A stretch of DNA of 64,000 bases from Agaricus subrufescens. Lineage: Eukaryota; Basidiomycota; Agaricomycetes; Agaricales; Agaricaceae. Positions within the stretch are counted from its first letter, which is position 1. Each line of letters begins with the position of its first letter. This document shows positions 11,446 through 22,640 of the stretch, piece after piece. Made by a program: the position numbers and the translations under genes. Below the pieces are notes generated by a model. That model saw only the letters and a list, made by a program, of their open reading frames with translations. It did not search any database and had not been told where the DNA came from. The stretch covers positions 682,001-746,000 of the forward strand of contig CM057062.1 in assembly GCA_029945375.1 (NCBI GenBank), written 5' to 3'.

Positions 11446-13051
11446 ATGACGCCCGACTTGCCATCTGAGCTCTGGATCAAAATCCTCTCCCATGTGTCTC
11501 CCTGTTCTATCCATAACCTATTGGGGGTCAATCGTCTCTTTTTCGATTTCGCGATGGATATCTTGCATCAGAGATTCGACGTCATCGAAGCAAATGAAGC
11601 TACACTTGCTCAGATTCAGCGAGTCGTCCTAACCTTCGTACACTGTTAGCCCATCTCATGTCATCACAGGGAACCGATGGTTGTTCGGTATGTACGCAGG
11701 CTGGATATATGGTCCAGCTGCTTCTCCGGCCTCGACCGTAACTTTGTCCACACACGGCTGTGCAGGAGGCGTTCAAAACTTAGGGGTTATTTCATGAAAG
11801 CAGGTTACGCAAGGGATATCCTAGCAGCTCTCAAAGTGGCTCTACCACGCCTAAACCGACTCGAACATATCACCCTCGTTCTACATTCAACGTTAGAACC
11901 AATCTTTGCAGACTTCCTCTTCGATCTCTGCTCTAGAAGGGGTTCAACCATTCGCAGATTAAGCATCAATGCCACCCTGCTCCAGTTGGATGAGCTCCTA
12001 GAGCTTGATCTAGCGACGTTGCCTCCATTTCCTGGTCTGGAATGCTTGGATCTGAAGCTAGATGCTTCTCCAGACTACACCGTAGGGTCGATGTCCGATG
12101 ATTTGTGCGACAACATTGCGACCTTCATCAAATCTCACAAGCATTCCTTATGCACGCTTGTCTTCTCAGATCCTGCTTTCGTCGACGTTTCAAACGTATT
12201 CCGGGATATAGGCTGCCTCCCGAGCTTGAAACGCCTCGAGCTCTCGATTCCCATGCATCTATCCACCTTGTCTCGACTTGAATACCTAGAGAGGTTCCTA
12301 ACCCTCAATTCCTCTACTCTCAAGTGCCTCGTCTTGAGGTGCCGACGCATTCTACACCCCGACGATATCACTCAGGGATTTATCATCGATGTACTACCCC
12401 GGCTCTCGCTACCCGTACTATCCGAGTTTGACATTGCCATCTACTCCTACGACAGGCTCCGAATCCCTTTCCATCTACCATCATTCCGACATTTCGCCCC
12501 GAATATAAAGACGCTCAAAATACAAAGTTCCAACAATTATCTAGATAACGACGAGACCACTACCCTCATTCGAAATTTGTCTGAAAACAAAGTGGATCTG
12601 CGCTCTCTTTATGTTCAAGTACAAGAGCTAAACCCTGATCTATTTCTACAACTTTCGTCAAACCTACCCGACCTACGATCTCTCAGGATCACTTATGCTC
12701 TGCCCCGTTTCGACGGCTGGGAGACACCAAGCCAGGTAACCGAGAACCCTTATATGAAGACCAAACCGACAAATGACATTTTTTTGTTTGTTTATTTATT
12801 TATAGAAAATGGAAAGGTCTGCATTTGGCGCACAGTTTCAAAATCGTAAATTCGAACCATGGTCGCTCAAGTACCTGAAACTGGCGCAGAAATCAAATTG
12901 TGGTGAGGGGCACCCCGATCGTGGTGTGAGTGAAATTGTTGCGGCGTGTATTCCGGGGTTGGAGATGCTGGATACTTGCCGGGATTGTGGTTGCGGTTGT
13001 GTACCTTCAAAGAGGGAGGAGTTTCTCTATCTCTCGTCTCTCTCTCGCTGA
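11446..13051 (+). CDS. F-box / LRR-like protein with a doubtful 5' intron or stop
   Basis: The N-terminus has an agaricomycete-type F-box: LPSELWIKILSHVSPCSIHN followed by LLGVNRLFFDFAMDI. F-box proteins recruit substrates to SCF ubiquitin ligases through Skp1. The remainder is rich in regularly spaced leucines (LKRLELSIP, LRSLRITYALP) like degenerate LRRs. A clear 70-nt intron (12736-12805) separates the last exon, which ends at 13051 with a Cys-rich tail (MLDTCRDCGCGCVP). At 11647-11649 an in-frame TAG interrupts the frame, which is otherwise open on both sides. A 27-nt intron (11623-11649, GT..AG) would remove it in frame, but that is shorter than any other intron here. The gene is therefore either spliced unusually or carries a nonsense mutation. 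Confidence 0.62.
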
Positions 13052-13173
13052 ACGTTAACGATAAGCGATACCATTCTTGTATTAATAGTACGTGTATGAT
13101 TTAATATTAGCACAAATCATGAAGCGACAACGAGCATTTTCGTAGTGTCGTTATCATCAAACACAAGCACGAA

Positions 13174-14340
13174 TCAGCTAGTGATGTAATTAACTATAGG
13201 TTTCAAGTAGATCTTTTTAGTTCCGTCTTCAAACTCTGCAGCCAGGCCCAAACCACGATTCCCCAGGATGACACGATTCCTACAGCCAGATATCTCTCCG
13301 ATAGATGTTACTTCAGCAAAGTCTGCACCCAATTCTACCTCCAATGGATCGGCACATGACCCTTCGTTCCCAATAGTGAATTTCAAATATTGAGAAGAGA
13401 TTCCCTGATATATTTCCATTGAAATATCGAAAACGGATTTGATAATGCCAGAGAGATGTTGAGATCCCGTTTTACGAGAGACCATAGGTCGAATACCAGC
13501 ATCTGCCTTTTGTCCGCCGATCCGCCAAAGTTGCTTATCTAGTTCCCCCATAAGGTGTTTTGCAAGTCCATTACATGTCGTATTTGAAGGTGAAATGATC
13601 AGGCTGCTGGTGATCCGTGTCCAGATCTGTGCTTCAGCGAAGGTCTCTGAAATAGCCAATGTCTTCTCAGCAAAAAAAGGATGAAAGTAGGAACGAAAAA
13701 CAGTCATACCTTTATTTCTAACTTTCTCGATATCCGCCCGAAATTTCATATAGTCGTAACCTAATGTGGTGTTCCCGTTGCCCTCGATAATATCATGAAT
13801 GAAGCTGATGATGAAATCATGCAGTATTGCATTTTGAAATCTGTTCCGTAATTCGATATCTTTGTTCTTCGTACGACTACATTCTTCGACTGCCAATCGC
13901 ATCAAAGGGGGAAGTTGTTCTTCATCTTCTGACTCTCTCAATATCATGCGACAATTTTTCAGTTTGTCTCCCATCAATGCGTCGACTGCGTCGGAGATGG
14001 ATGAATTCAACCTGCTGAGTCTGTCCGAGATGTCTTTGATTGAGGATCTATCGCTTGTGCTGATGAGAGGTTGGGATGAGATTGTTTGTCTTGGTCCAGG
14101 GTATCGAGTGATGATGTTGGCCAGTTGCTCGGTAGCTACGATTGAAGTGATTGCGATGCAGGGGGGTTGCGGTAGAGCTGGCAGCTGGTTGAGGGGAGCT
14201 CGCAATTCTGATGGTAAGCCATCACCGGTGGTGTCGTTTGGACTGCGGGTGGAGAGAGATGCATTAATTGCTGAGGGGAGATCCATAGGAGAGGCGGGCT
14301 CAAACTGGCGGCGGGTGTACAAGACATTTTGGGTGGCCAT
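13174..14340 (-). CDS. Hypothetical protein, 388 aa, single exon
   Basis: I do not recognise a family. The frame runs uninterrupted from ATG 14340. The first 130 residues are low-complexity and rich in Ser/Pro/Thr (PALPQPPCIAITSI, SSQPLISTSDRSSIKD), probably disordered. The part after about residue 130 is predicted-helical and mixed (EEQLPPLMRLAVEECSRTKN, FRSYFHPFFAEKTLAI). The C-terminal 60 residues look like beta strands (NRVILGNRGLGLAAEFEDGT). There is no signal peptide or membrane segment. It converges with the F-box gene (122-bp gap). An unrelated protein is possible, but the length of the open frame supports a real gene. Confidence 0.6.
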   Translation of the reverse strand: MATQNVLYTRRQFEPASPMDLPSAINASLSTRSPNDTTGDGLPSELRAPLNQLPALPQPPCIAITSIVATEQLANIITRYPGPRQTISSQPLISTSDRSSIKDISDRLSRLNSSISDAVDALMGDKLKNCRMILRESEDEEQLPPLMRLAVEECSRTKNKDIELRNRFQNAILHDFIISFIHDIIEGNGNTTLGYDYMKFRADIEKVRNKGMTVFRSYFHPFFAEKTLAISETFAEAQIWTRITSSLIISPSNTTCNGLAKHLMGELDKQLWRIGGQKADAGIRPMVSRKTGSQHLSGIIKSVFDISMEIYQGISSQYLKFTIGNEGSCADPLEVELGADFAEVTSIGEISGCRNRVILGNRGLGLAAEFEDGTKKIYLKPIVNYITS

Positions 14341-15204
14341 CTTTTAATACGAGGCAATCGGTGGTAAATTGAATGAGTAGACATTCATTTGTCAAAATGC
14401 CGGATGAACGAACGGAGAAGGTGGCGCATCGTTGTTGAAAAGACGTTAAGGAGGGAGACGAGACGAACGTGTATTCTTCGTCATCTGGAAGGATGTTACG
14501 GAGGTCTTCGTGAGTTAAAGATACAGATCCACCTCTTTCGAGTGCATGGGGTTTTTCTCCGTATAGACGGACACCAAACATATAGGTTTTTTTGGGACTC
14601 TTCTTTGCCTTTTGAATAATGTTTTGAGGTCCTGTTCCACGTTACGTCCCGTGGATCCCGGAAGTAATGTAAAATTGTACTTACATTTAGAGTCAAACGT
14701 TAAAGTGTATTCGAGTTGAAAGCAAAAGGGAAGACATGGCATTCGGGCTTCGACTACACCATGATGTACAACTCTAGCTGTAAGCATACCCTACCCAGCG
14801 GGCGTCAAACAGGACCTAATCACGCGTTCCTTTTCGGTAATGGCTCATTATGTAATGGAGTGTCAACTGTGGGCATGTGGTATGATGTAATGTGCCATAT
14901 CGAGAGCAGATCGGCTACACAACCCTCGGTCAACTCATCATTAGGCTGCCGAAGGCATTCGCCGCACGAGTATGCGCCGTGAGCACTATACATTTCCATT
15001 GACGCGTCTTCGAAGCGTGGCACTCGTCGAATCAAGTCTTAAATAAGGAAAAGCACCTCGCAAGTTGTAGTGAAATAGACTCCGATTCAGCAGTGCCGAA
15101 CGCCCAACTCCATATATACGTACAGCGTGTCTACCATACCACAAGAGTGAAAAACGACTGACATATCGTCGATAATAGTCGAGTTGCTAGTGAATTGAGG
15201 ATAT
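14341..15204. other. Intergenic, no gene recognised
   Basis: Several short overlapping open frames occur on both strands without a recognisable domain. The part next to 14340 should hold the promoter of the unknown gene; the part next to 15204 is the 3' flank of the methyltransferase gene. Confidence 0.5.
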
Positions 15205-16050
15205 TTAAGCCTTGATATAACGACCAATACGGTGCCAATGTAGATGTTCTTCTGGCTCGCCTTCCTTCCCCCAAACCTTGCTTTCCTTCCAAATACTTTC
15301 GCCTCGATCGTTTTCAATTTCATCAACGTATAAATGGCTTGGACGGTCGAGCCTACAACCGTCGAACATGAATGCCCAGACAGGTGTCCATAATCTTTGC
15401 CAAAATGCAACATCCCTCCTGGGGCTGAGGACATGTTCGTAATATAAGAACAAACCGCCCGGTTTGAGGGTTTCACGAACGAGGTTTGATATAGATTGTT
15501 CGGGGTCTGGTATAGAGCAAAGTGTAAGGATGGATATTATCGTGTCGAACGGAATGCCGTTGAGGGCGGAAAGGATTAAAGATGTGTCTTCGACACCGTA
15601 TGGAAGAATGAGAAGTGATCCATCGGATTCATGGTATCCCTCTTGTGCACCAATGCTACGGATCCGCTCGTGCATCTTGGGATTAGGTTCCAGAGCGACG
15701 TATCTGGTTATCTTTTGACGGTCAAGATATTTCATCGTATGTCCAAAACCTTTAAATATAGACTATCAGTAGGATCCAAAATGGGTACAAGTAGCGCTCT
15801 TACCTGCGCCGAGGTCAAGAACTGATCCGTAGGCATCAGGGGTAATGAGTTTGTCTTTGATCGGGCTACAGGCTTGGTCTGCGAATACGCCCAAGACATC
15901 CCAGATGGGGGTAAACAGCGTCTGTGAGAGTCTCCGAGGTTGGAGGAGGAGCATCGGGGATTGCCAGACAGCAATGCAGGTAGGCCAGAAGGCGATGCGA
16001 AGACCCATCCAGAGGTCTGAGAGAATGGCGAATGCCCTTGACAGCTTCAT
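15205..16050 (-). CDS. SAM-dependent methyltransferase (class I, METTL7-like)
   Basis: Exons 16050-15804 and 15749-15205 give 263 aa; a 54-nt GT-AG intron splits motif I, which is restored as LDLGAGFGHT, the S-adenosylmethionine-binding glycine loop. Next comes motif II around VALEPNP with an acidic residue for the ribose hydroxyls. A motif IV/V region follows (IISILTLCSIPDPEQSI) and then the post-motif LVRETLKPGGLFLYYEHVLS. The first 30 residues are hydrophobic with basic ends (AFAILSDLWMGLRIAFWPTC), which suggests membrane association like that of METTL7 enzymes. The substrate cannot be told from sequence. It is divergent from the AUR1 gene, with about 580 bp between starts. It appears intact. 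Confidence 0.82.
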
Positions 16051-16631
16051 GGCTGAGCCTGAGGTATGGGTAACTTAAGCAGACGTGTATGTTTTTGATC
16101 AAAAACAATTCATATCATTATGCTGATGACTAAGCCACGGTGATGGATGCTCGGCCCTTTACTACAGCAAGCATCATGTCACTGCCTTGGAAGTTTTTCA
16201 TAGAAACGAAAAGTTGTGAAAGGCTGCTACCAACATCAATTTCTGAGATAGATGGAAGATGTACATTGTAGATCACTCCGCTTGGCACCTCGGCAGGGCG
16301 GAGGCACGTGAGGGTGTGGGAAAGCTTTGACGGCATGATGGCTCGCAGTAAATGCACCCTGGGCTGCTTCTCCACCTACCTCTCGCCCGTCCCTCCCGCC
16401 ACCGTCTCTCCTCGTAAGTGCTGGATATCTGGTTTCTGAAGGGAAGAACTGACTCGAGAGTGTATTGTCTAGTCCCTCCAGTTGCGCTACGGCACCTTTG
16501 TATACCCCGTGCATTTTCAGTAGCCGTAATCTTACGCACCTATAGGACAACTCACGAGGTGCGCGCCGCCACTACTACTCATCTACAATCTGTCTGACTT
16601 TTTTCTGGAGGAGCGGTGAATACTTGCAACC
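16051..16631. promoter_or_regulatory. Divergent promoter between methyltransferase and AUR1
   Basis: This gene-free stretch separates two outward-facing starts and should contain both promoters. A pyrimidine-rich tract at about 16370-16420 (CTCCACCTACCTCTCGCCCG) and another just before the AUR1 ATG are common upstream of highly expressed fungal genes. No specific factor site is claimed. Confidence 0.45.
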
Positions 16632-18008
16632 ATGCGTCCACGAGCTGCAGTCGCGCAAACGTTCAACAAAATCGGCGCCGCGTTCATCGCTGCAGTCGGC
16701 CGCCTCGACAAATCCCTCTCCCCCGTCATCACGCTCCGCAAGCTGAAGACCCACTCCTTCGTTCTCTCTGATTGCATGTACATCTTCCATGCACTCCTTG
16801 CCACTGTTTGGTTCATTCTCATGCAACAACCCGGATTCCCCATCAAACTTCTTATTCCCATCGTTTGGATAATTGCACTTCTCGTTCCACTCACATCTCA
16901 ATTCTTCATCCCCGCCACTCCTATATTCACTTACCTCCTTTCGTTCTATTCCGCGCGATTCGTGCCGCAAGCTTGGAGGCCAGGGATCTCGGTTGCATTG
17001 CTTCCCACACTCGAATATGTCCTATACGGTGCCAACATCTCGGATCTCCTCACTCGATGGACACATCCCGTTCTTGATATCATCGCTTGGTTCCCTTACG
17101 GGGTGGGCCATTTTGTTCTTCCCTTTGTTGTAGCTGCATTCCTCTGGCTTTTCCGTTCCAAAGAAGTCCTGCACTTCTGGGGCAAAGCATTCGGATACCT
17201 CAACCTCACTGGCGTCCTTTTCCAAATCGTCTTCCCATGTTCAGCCCCGTGGTATGAACTTATCCATGGTCTCACACCCGCCAATTACAGTATGAAAGGA
17301 TCCCCTGGGGGTCTGGGGCGCATTGACGCCTTGTTCCACTCCCAAGGATACACCGTCACATTCTCAAACTCTCCTGTTGTATTTGGTGCATTCCCTTCCC
17401 TTCATGCGGCCTGCGCGACTATGGAGGCCCTCTTCCTTTCCCACTTTTTCCCTCAAACTGCGCGTTATGTGTGGGCCTACGCCGGTATTCTGTATTGGGC
17501 AACAATGTATCTCACGCATCACTATCTCATCGACGTAGTCGGAGGCGCATGCCTCGCCACAGCATTTTTCTATTTCTTCTTACCCGACGAATTGAAGGGC
17601 CCTGGTGCGACCGCTCCTCCTGGTGGTCTAGCCAATGCTTTGCGAAATGGTGGTGTCCAATCATCGAATGGTGGGCGATCTAAATATGAGAGATATGATC
17701 TAGAGGATCCGAGGAGGAGAAGGATGAGTAACAGGGTTCATGACGTCGACGAATTCGAGTTGAGTGAAAGTTCTGATGACGGAGAGGTGGATATCACATA
17801 TCGTTCACCTGGTGGTAATGGTGTACCTCCTACTCCTCAATCGGCTAAACCTCTTTTGGAGAATAATGGGAGAGGACAAGGGAAGAAGAATGGGCATAGA
17901 CATACGGCTAGTATTGCGAGTCTGATTAGGGGGGACGAGAGGGGCCCGGAGGATGGTTGGAGTCCTGTTACACCGTCGTTTGGAGTTACTGGTACTGGCT
18001 CGAGATAG
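16632..18008 (+). CDS. AUR1: Inositol phosphorylceramide synthase catalytic subunit
   Basis: A single exon of 458 aa. The enzyme transfers phosphoinositol from phosphatidylinositol to phytoceramide in the Golgi, an essential fungal sphingolipid step and the target of aureobasidin A. Evidence is a multi-pass protein (hydrophobic segments around residues 50-65, 75-110, 160-180, 195-210 and 255-320) with the PAP2-type catalytic motifs FPSLHAACATMEALFLSHFF and YLTHHYLIDVVGG; the two histidines and the aspartate of these motifs form the active site. The segment GSPGGLGRIDALF before them is also typical of the family. The C-terminal 130 residues are a hydrophilic, Ser/Arg/Asp-rich cytosolic tail (RYDLEDPRRRRMSNRVHDVD). 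The start context is good (ACC ATG C). No intron is needed, unusual among its neighbours. Confidence 0.93.
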   Translation: MRPRAAVAQTFNKIGAAFIAAVGRLDKSLSPVITLRKLKTHSFVLSDCMYIFHALLATVWFILMQQPGFPIKLLIPIVWIIALLVPLTSQFFIPATPIFTYLLSFYSARFVPQAWRPGISVALLPTLEYVLYGANISDLLTRWTHPVLDIIAWFPYGVGHFVLPFVVAAFLWLFRSKEVLHFWGKAFGYLNLTGVLFQIVFPCSAPWYELIHGLTPANYSMKGSPGGLGRIDALFHSQGYTVTFSNSPVVFGAFPSLHAACATMEALFLSHFFPQTARYVWAYAGILYWATMYLTHHYLIDVVGGACLATAFFYFFLPDELKGPGATAPPGGLANALRNGGVQSSNGGRSKYERYDLEDPRRRRMSNRVHDVDEFELSESSDDGEVDITYRSPGGNGVPPTPQSAKPLLENNGRGQGKKNGHRHTASIASLIRGDERGPEDGWSPVTPSFGVTGTGSR

Positions 18009-19074
18009 GTGATATCTTTTTTTACTGTAATTTTGTGAATTTTTGTGGCGGGATCTTCTTTCTGGAGTGATGTTAGTGTGTTTTTACATTACCTAGTTTT
18101 CTGGAATATTTGTCATTTTGGAGGTTAGGCGTGGCGAGGTGATGGTGCTTGATATATTAGGGAGAGGCGATGGATTCGGTTTATGACAGTTACATGTTAT
18201 TTAATGGTATCAATCTCTCTGTAAAAATTGTGTTCGAGGCGGCTCTTTTTTATCTTATCTTTGCATCTGAAGATAACGCGCGTACACACGTACAAATAAC
18301 AGACGAAACGCTAAGAATAGAATTGTAGAGCAAAACGGAATAGCAGGTGGGCTTGGAATGGAAGTCTCTGATATTTGGTTTTGATTTTGATTTTACTTTT
18401 GATTTTGAGCCAGAATAATGTGCGTTTGGTGGTGTTGTTAGTTGGTGGACTGGTATAATTATTCAATCACTACTGTAGACCTACAAGATTCAACCTCATG
18501 CTGGAAAACTTGTTAGGTGGATCAGGAAAAATTAGGGCGTTCTTTGAATCAGGTACAACGTAAAGAGATCAGGCGGATTTTGGTTGTCCGATATTCCTTG
18601 TGAATCCTCATGCGCGGGCCTCGGACGCACTTGCGGGAGATGTGGCCAAAAAGTTTTTTCAGGGGGTGGTACCCTTGGGAATTGGAATTGACGAAGGGCA
18701 GCCGTGTGTACCAACTTTTATGAAGTAGAAGTGATGATAGTAATTAGAATAATAATAGAACTTGGACAAGCTCCATGGTGTTTGGAGCAGCTGGAGGTGA
18801 ACGGTCATTTCATCATCACAATAAGTGAAGGTCTAAAATACATAGGGACATGAGCAAAGCCAAGAAAATTACACGAAATGTTCCCAGCTGAAACATTTCG
18901 GCTATTTGATCGGCCTGATATACGTTATACCAGTAGCAAAGAGGCCCGGCAGAATCTTCTTCTTTTTATGCTTCTCCTTGTCTAAACGTGCACTAATATG
19001 GCTAAGGCTGAAGTAGTGGGAAAACGGGGCCACTGGACCTCTCACAGCCTGGCCATTCTTCGTCATGGAGTCCA
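18009..19074. other. Intergenic, AUR1 3' flank
   Basis: The first few hundred bases are T-rich and should be the 3' UTR and polyadenylation region of AUR1. A run of TTTTGATTTTGATTTTAC-like repeats lies near 18380-18402. No gene was recognised. Confidence 0.5.
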
Positions 19075-20070
19075 CATCGGATGCTACTCAATGATTCTAC
19101 ATTTCTCAAGTTTCGGATTCTAAGTATTTCTTGCCGTCTGATGAGAAAGAGCGAACACGGTGAGTTCGAGGACTGGGCCTTGAATCTGCTATCCGAATTG
19201 ATTGGGATATATTTTTCCTTGTCAACAGGTTGGCCTTCCAGAATGAGGTGATTATCAAAGTATTCGATAATAGGAAAGTATTGGCACCTATAGTTCTGAA
19301 AGACGGGGATTCTATTCTTGATAGTGGAACGGGTGCCGGTATGGTTTGTTTGAGTGATCAAAAAATAATAGCTCATAATTTTAAATTCAGGAGACTGGGT
19401 CCTTTCCGTTTTTTAAGACGTTCCAGCGACTATCAATCTTCATGGAATCGACGTCTCCCCACATATCTTTCCCCACCCCGAAAACTTACCCCCCAACGCT
19501 ACATTCCTAAAATCCTCCATCACCTCTCTTCCAAATGACTGGACCAACAAATTCTCGCTTGTCAATCAACGCCTCATGTGCGGTGGTCTCAATACCGAAC
19601 AATGGCATACAGTTTTATCAGAGGTCTATCGCATACTAGTTCCAGGTGGATGGGTTCAATTCATTGAACCGCTCTGCATTTTACAATCCCCATCCGAGGC
19701 CGTACAAAACCACAAGGCATTCAAGTTCAAAGTAAAAAACGAATTGTGCTTCAAAAATAAAATCATGATCAACGCTACTGAAATGCTCGAAGAATGGCTT
19801 CGAAATGCAGGGTTCATGAATGTGAATGTGGCTGAGAAACGAAATTTACCTTTGGGTTCATGGGGTGGCGAAGTCGGTGGTAGGGGATTGATAGTGGTTA
19901 AAGATTTTTTGCGTGGTCTGAAGCAACCGATTATGGAGGGAGGGGGATATGGGATTGTGAGCTCTGGGGAGGAGTATGAAGCAGCCGTTGATGATTTGGC
20001 TCGGCTTTGCGAAGCAACCCCTTCGACATTTTATCAGTACCATTTATTCGTAGCACAAAAGCCTCAGTAA
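19075..20070 (+). pseudogene. LaeA-like SAM methyltransferase, decayed
   Basis: Homology to agaricomycete class I methyltransferases is clear in one spliced frame. YFLPSDEKERTR is followed by a 60-70-nt intron, then LAFQNEVIIKVFDNR and motif I as SILDSGTGAG, then after a second intron INLHGIDVSPHIFP, FSLVNQRLMCGG, YRILVPGGWVQFIEP and the C-terminal STFYQYHLFVAQKP. Two in-frame stops break it: TGA at 19102-19104 just after the presumed start, and TAA at 19414-19416 directly after the second intron, where a Lys codon would continue the fold. With both stops it cannot give a full-length enzyme unless transcripts start inside. A related 3' end may recur near 20255-20305. Confidence 0.7.
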
Positions 20071-20813
20071 TAAGGTGCTTACGCAGTTGATATCTCAAAC
20101 CAACCTTCATCCCGAGGGTGCCCTTCTACTTAGTGCGAGTTACTTAACGGACGGAATGATTACCGTGCTTCCTTACGCATGTAGTTGCTTATGGCTGGCT
20201 TATAAACTTTGGTTAGCTCAATAATTGGTGGGACAAGTCCTGAATGTAAGACAATCGATGTTTGTTGAGGTTCAATTATTTGTTGTATCAAAGCCTCGGC
20301 TATGGTCACGACGAGCGTCATTTTCTACTAATGCTGGTGATACCTCGAGTAGAACTATGTTGATGATCTACAGCCTTCCAAGAGCGTACATGAAGGAAAA
20401 GAACACCTGTCTCCTCGAAAGCTCACTGAATAAATGACCAAAGTGGACATTCACACCTCCTCTCGCCATCGACTACTTCCAGTCCAGATATGCAACTGGC
20501 CACCGCAGCATGTACCGTAGGGTGCGCGTGCGAGCCCCCAGGACAGTTTGCCGTTTTTGCCAATCTTAAGTATTTGAGACACCAACTCATATAATTACGG
20601 TTGAGGAACGCTTTGGCGAAATTTTGTGCGTTCTATATAAACATGGTTGTCAGGTTGCTCAAAGCAGGGACGAGGACGTTAAATACCACAGGGTCTCCCT
20701 CAGGTTCGCACTTGAGGCCGTTACGATAGACGATGGTGAGGGATTTAAGTAACGGCAGGGACACTGCGAGTTGATCTAGATGATCCGGAGACAGATAATG
20801 TATGGGCTACAGT
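20071..20813. other. Intergenic with possible methyltransferase 3' relic
   Basis: Positions 20255-20305 read FVEVQLFVVSKPRLW in one frame, resembling the last residues of the neighbouring pseudogene (YQYHLFVAQKPQ). This could be a worn tandem copy of its 3' end. Nothing else was recognised before the transposon end at 20814. Confidence 0.35.
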
Positions 20814-22640
20814 AAATACGAGGAGCCCGCTGCGGGCACTCTGTACGCGTGATCGCCCGCGGCAGGCTCCTTGCCCGCGTCAAGCCCGCGTGTATGCTAA
20901 AATGGGCTGTTTGCCCGCGTCAAGCCCGCGTGTATTCCCAGATAGGCTGTTTGCCCGCGTCAAGCCCGCGGGCTGTCTGTGGGCCTCTAGACCTCCTTTA
21001 GCGTTCTTATTCGAGGTTACCTTTAAGAGAGATATTTAAAATACGATGTTTCCAAAGGAATAGGTGAATGTACATTAGGAGAATATTAAAATAAGACATC
21101 CCATGCCTTTATGCCTAAACGAAGACAGAGAAAACGAAATTTTCTTCCACCCTTTGCTCTCCATGGTAGGCCTTTTTGTGGATACCCCCTCTGAAGGTGG
21201 CCAAGGCTTCACGATCTTCAGGGGCATGTATACCGCCTACATGGCGACCGTCTTCATTGTAGACGCGAATTGTTGCGTGGGGCAGGTTGCTACTTGAATT
21301 CAGCGCTCCTGAGCGATGAAAATCGCATCTGTCACGCATAATTAACAAATTAATAGATTCAAAAACACCGGGCGCACCTTATTTGGGCCCAAAGGCGCCC
21401 AGTAATCTTTTTTTTGGCCGCATACTTCAACACCTTTGGCCATACTTGTACCAAGGCCCGTTTCACTGCATCGTTGGCCTTCTGTACTCGCTGGGATTGA
21501 GCATTGCCGTTGGTCAAGCGATAGACGCGGACGATTTCTTGACACGGGGTTTTTTGGGGTGGGGGCAGAGATGGAGGGAAGTGATGTCGAAGGCGTGCGA
21601 GCCTGTTGAGTGGAGAGAGGCGGGAGATCGTTGACAGCAAGATCTGGAACATCGGCATGGCAGGATGTTACGAGGGTGAGTGAAAAGGGAGAGGAGATGA
21701 AGAAGAGACAAACATGTACGCACCTTGAGTTTTATGAAAGGTACAAACAGCAGCGAACAAAACTGAGGGCATACTCGAATCTCGAACTTGAGAGCGCACT
21801 CGATATAAAGGTCAGGGTGTGGCGTGTGATAAGACTTGATTTCTGAATCGAGGGCATACTCCAATTTCGAATTTGAGGGTGCACTCGATAAAAAAAACCG
21901 CGCTGGCGTCTGAGGTAGAAAACTCGAGTCTACAAGAAAAGCAACGCATCAGGACTGGAGATCTTGAGTGCAGAGTCAATTTATTACTTGAGGACATACT
22001 CAGACTTTGAATTCGAGGGTGCTCTCGAATACTCGAGTACATTGTACTTGCATCAGAAGACGAAGTGTACATACCAAAAAGAGTAAATCAGTTTCCAAAT
22101 CAAGTGATGAAATGACAACCCGATACTTATTGATATAATGATCGACCGTTCATTTATCAGATTTGAGACCCACCCGCGTCTTGTCCGCGTCTTGCCCGCG
22201 CAAATGGGTTGGTCCCCGCGTCTGCCCGCGTCCATCTTAGAATCCAACAATTGGTCCGCGTACAGTACTCGTACACCCCGCGTGACTCCTCGCACCGTCC
22301 GCGTGGATCCTCATTGGTCCGCGTCTGCCCACGTCTGCCCGCGTGCAGTCCTCGTCCGCCCGCGTGCAGTCCTCGTCCGTTCCGCGTCATTCCTCGTGAG
22401 TCCTCGTACATCCTCGTGCATCCTCGTGGGTCCTCGTGAGCCCTCGTGAATCCGCGTGTGCATCCTCGTGGGTCCTCGTGAGCCCTTGTGAGTCCGCGTG
22501 TAGCCCTCGGCGGTTCCATTTGTTGAGACCCAGTGTCCGCGTTCAGCCCTCGGCCATACTCGTACCAACACGCAATGCCCGCGTCTGCCCGCGTGACCCG
22601 ACTAGCGCCCGCTGTCCCACTGACGTCTTTAATTTGTGTT
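20814..22640. mobile_element. Left end and subterminal repeats of MULE-like element
   Basis: The stretch begins GGGCTACAGTAAATACGAGG, nearly the terminal repeat of the 1.07-kb element at 4713. It then carries repeat families. About 20870-20975 holds three tandem 40-bp units containing TTGCCCGCGTCAAGCCCGCG. About 21770-22040 holds three copies of a unit with AATTTGAGGGTGCACTCGA. About 22170-22620 is packed with CCGCGT, CCTCGT and GTCCGCGT words. CpG density is very high, suggesting youth. The transposase gene starts about 250 bp beyond. The matching right end could not be found; 27 kb onward is other DNA. No target duplication could be assigned. Confidence 0.65.
21115..21658 (-). CDS. Small unknown protein inside the transposon end
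   Basis: Two exons read as one protein of about 160 aa: ATG at 21658, donor in AAATAAG|GTGCGC, acceptor ACAG|ATGCGA, phase preserved, stop at the far end. I do not recognise it. Visible are a short basic, hydrophobic N-terminus (MPMFQILLSTISRLSPLNRL) that could be a mitochondrial or membrane signal, a helical Lys/Ala stretch (DAVKRALVQVWPKVLKYAAK) and a beta-like end (HATIRVYNEDGRHVGGIHAP). It lies between the terminal repeats and the transposase, on the opposite strand. Either it is an accessory gene of the element, a captured host fragment, or chance. Confidence 0.4.

Noticed and set aside
15087..15476. Minus-strand ORF overlapping the methyltransferase 3' end
   Set aside because: Different frame of the same gene, without domain.
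16772..17683. Several ORFs within AUR1
   Set aside because: Out-of-frame shadows of a strongly supported coding sequence.
22157..22571. Overlapping ORFs on both strands
   Set aside because: They lie in CCGCGT repeats, which lack stops in several frames because of composition.
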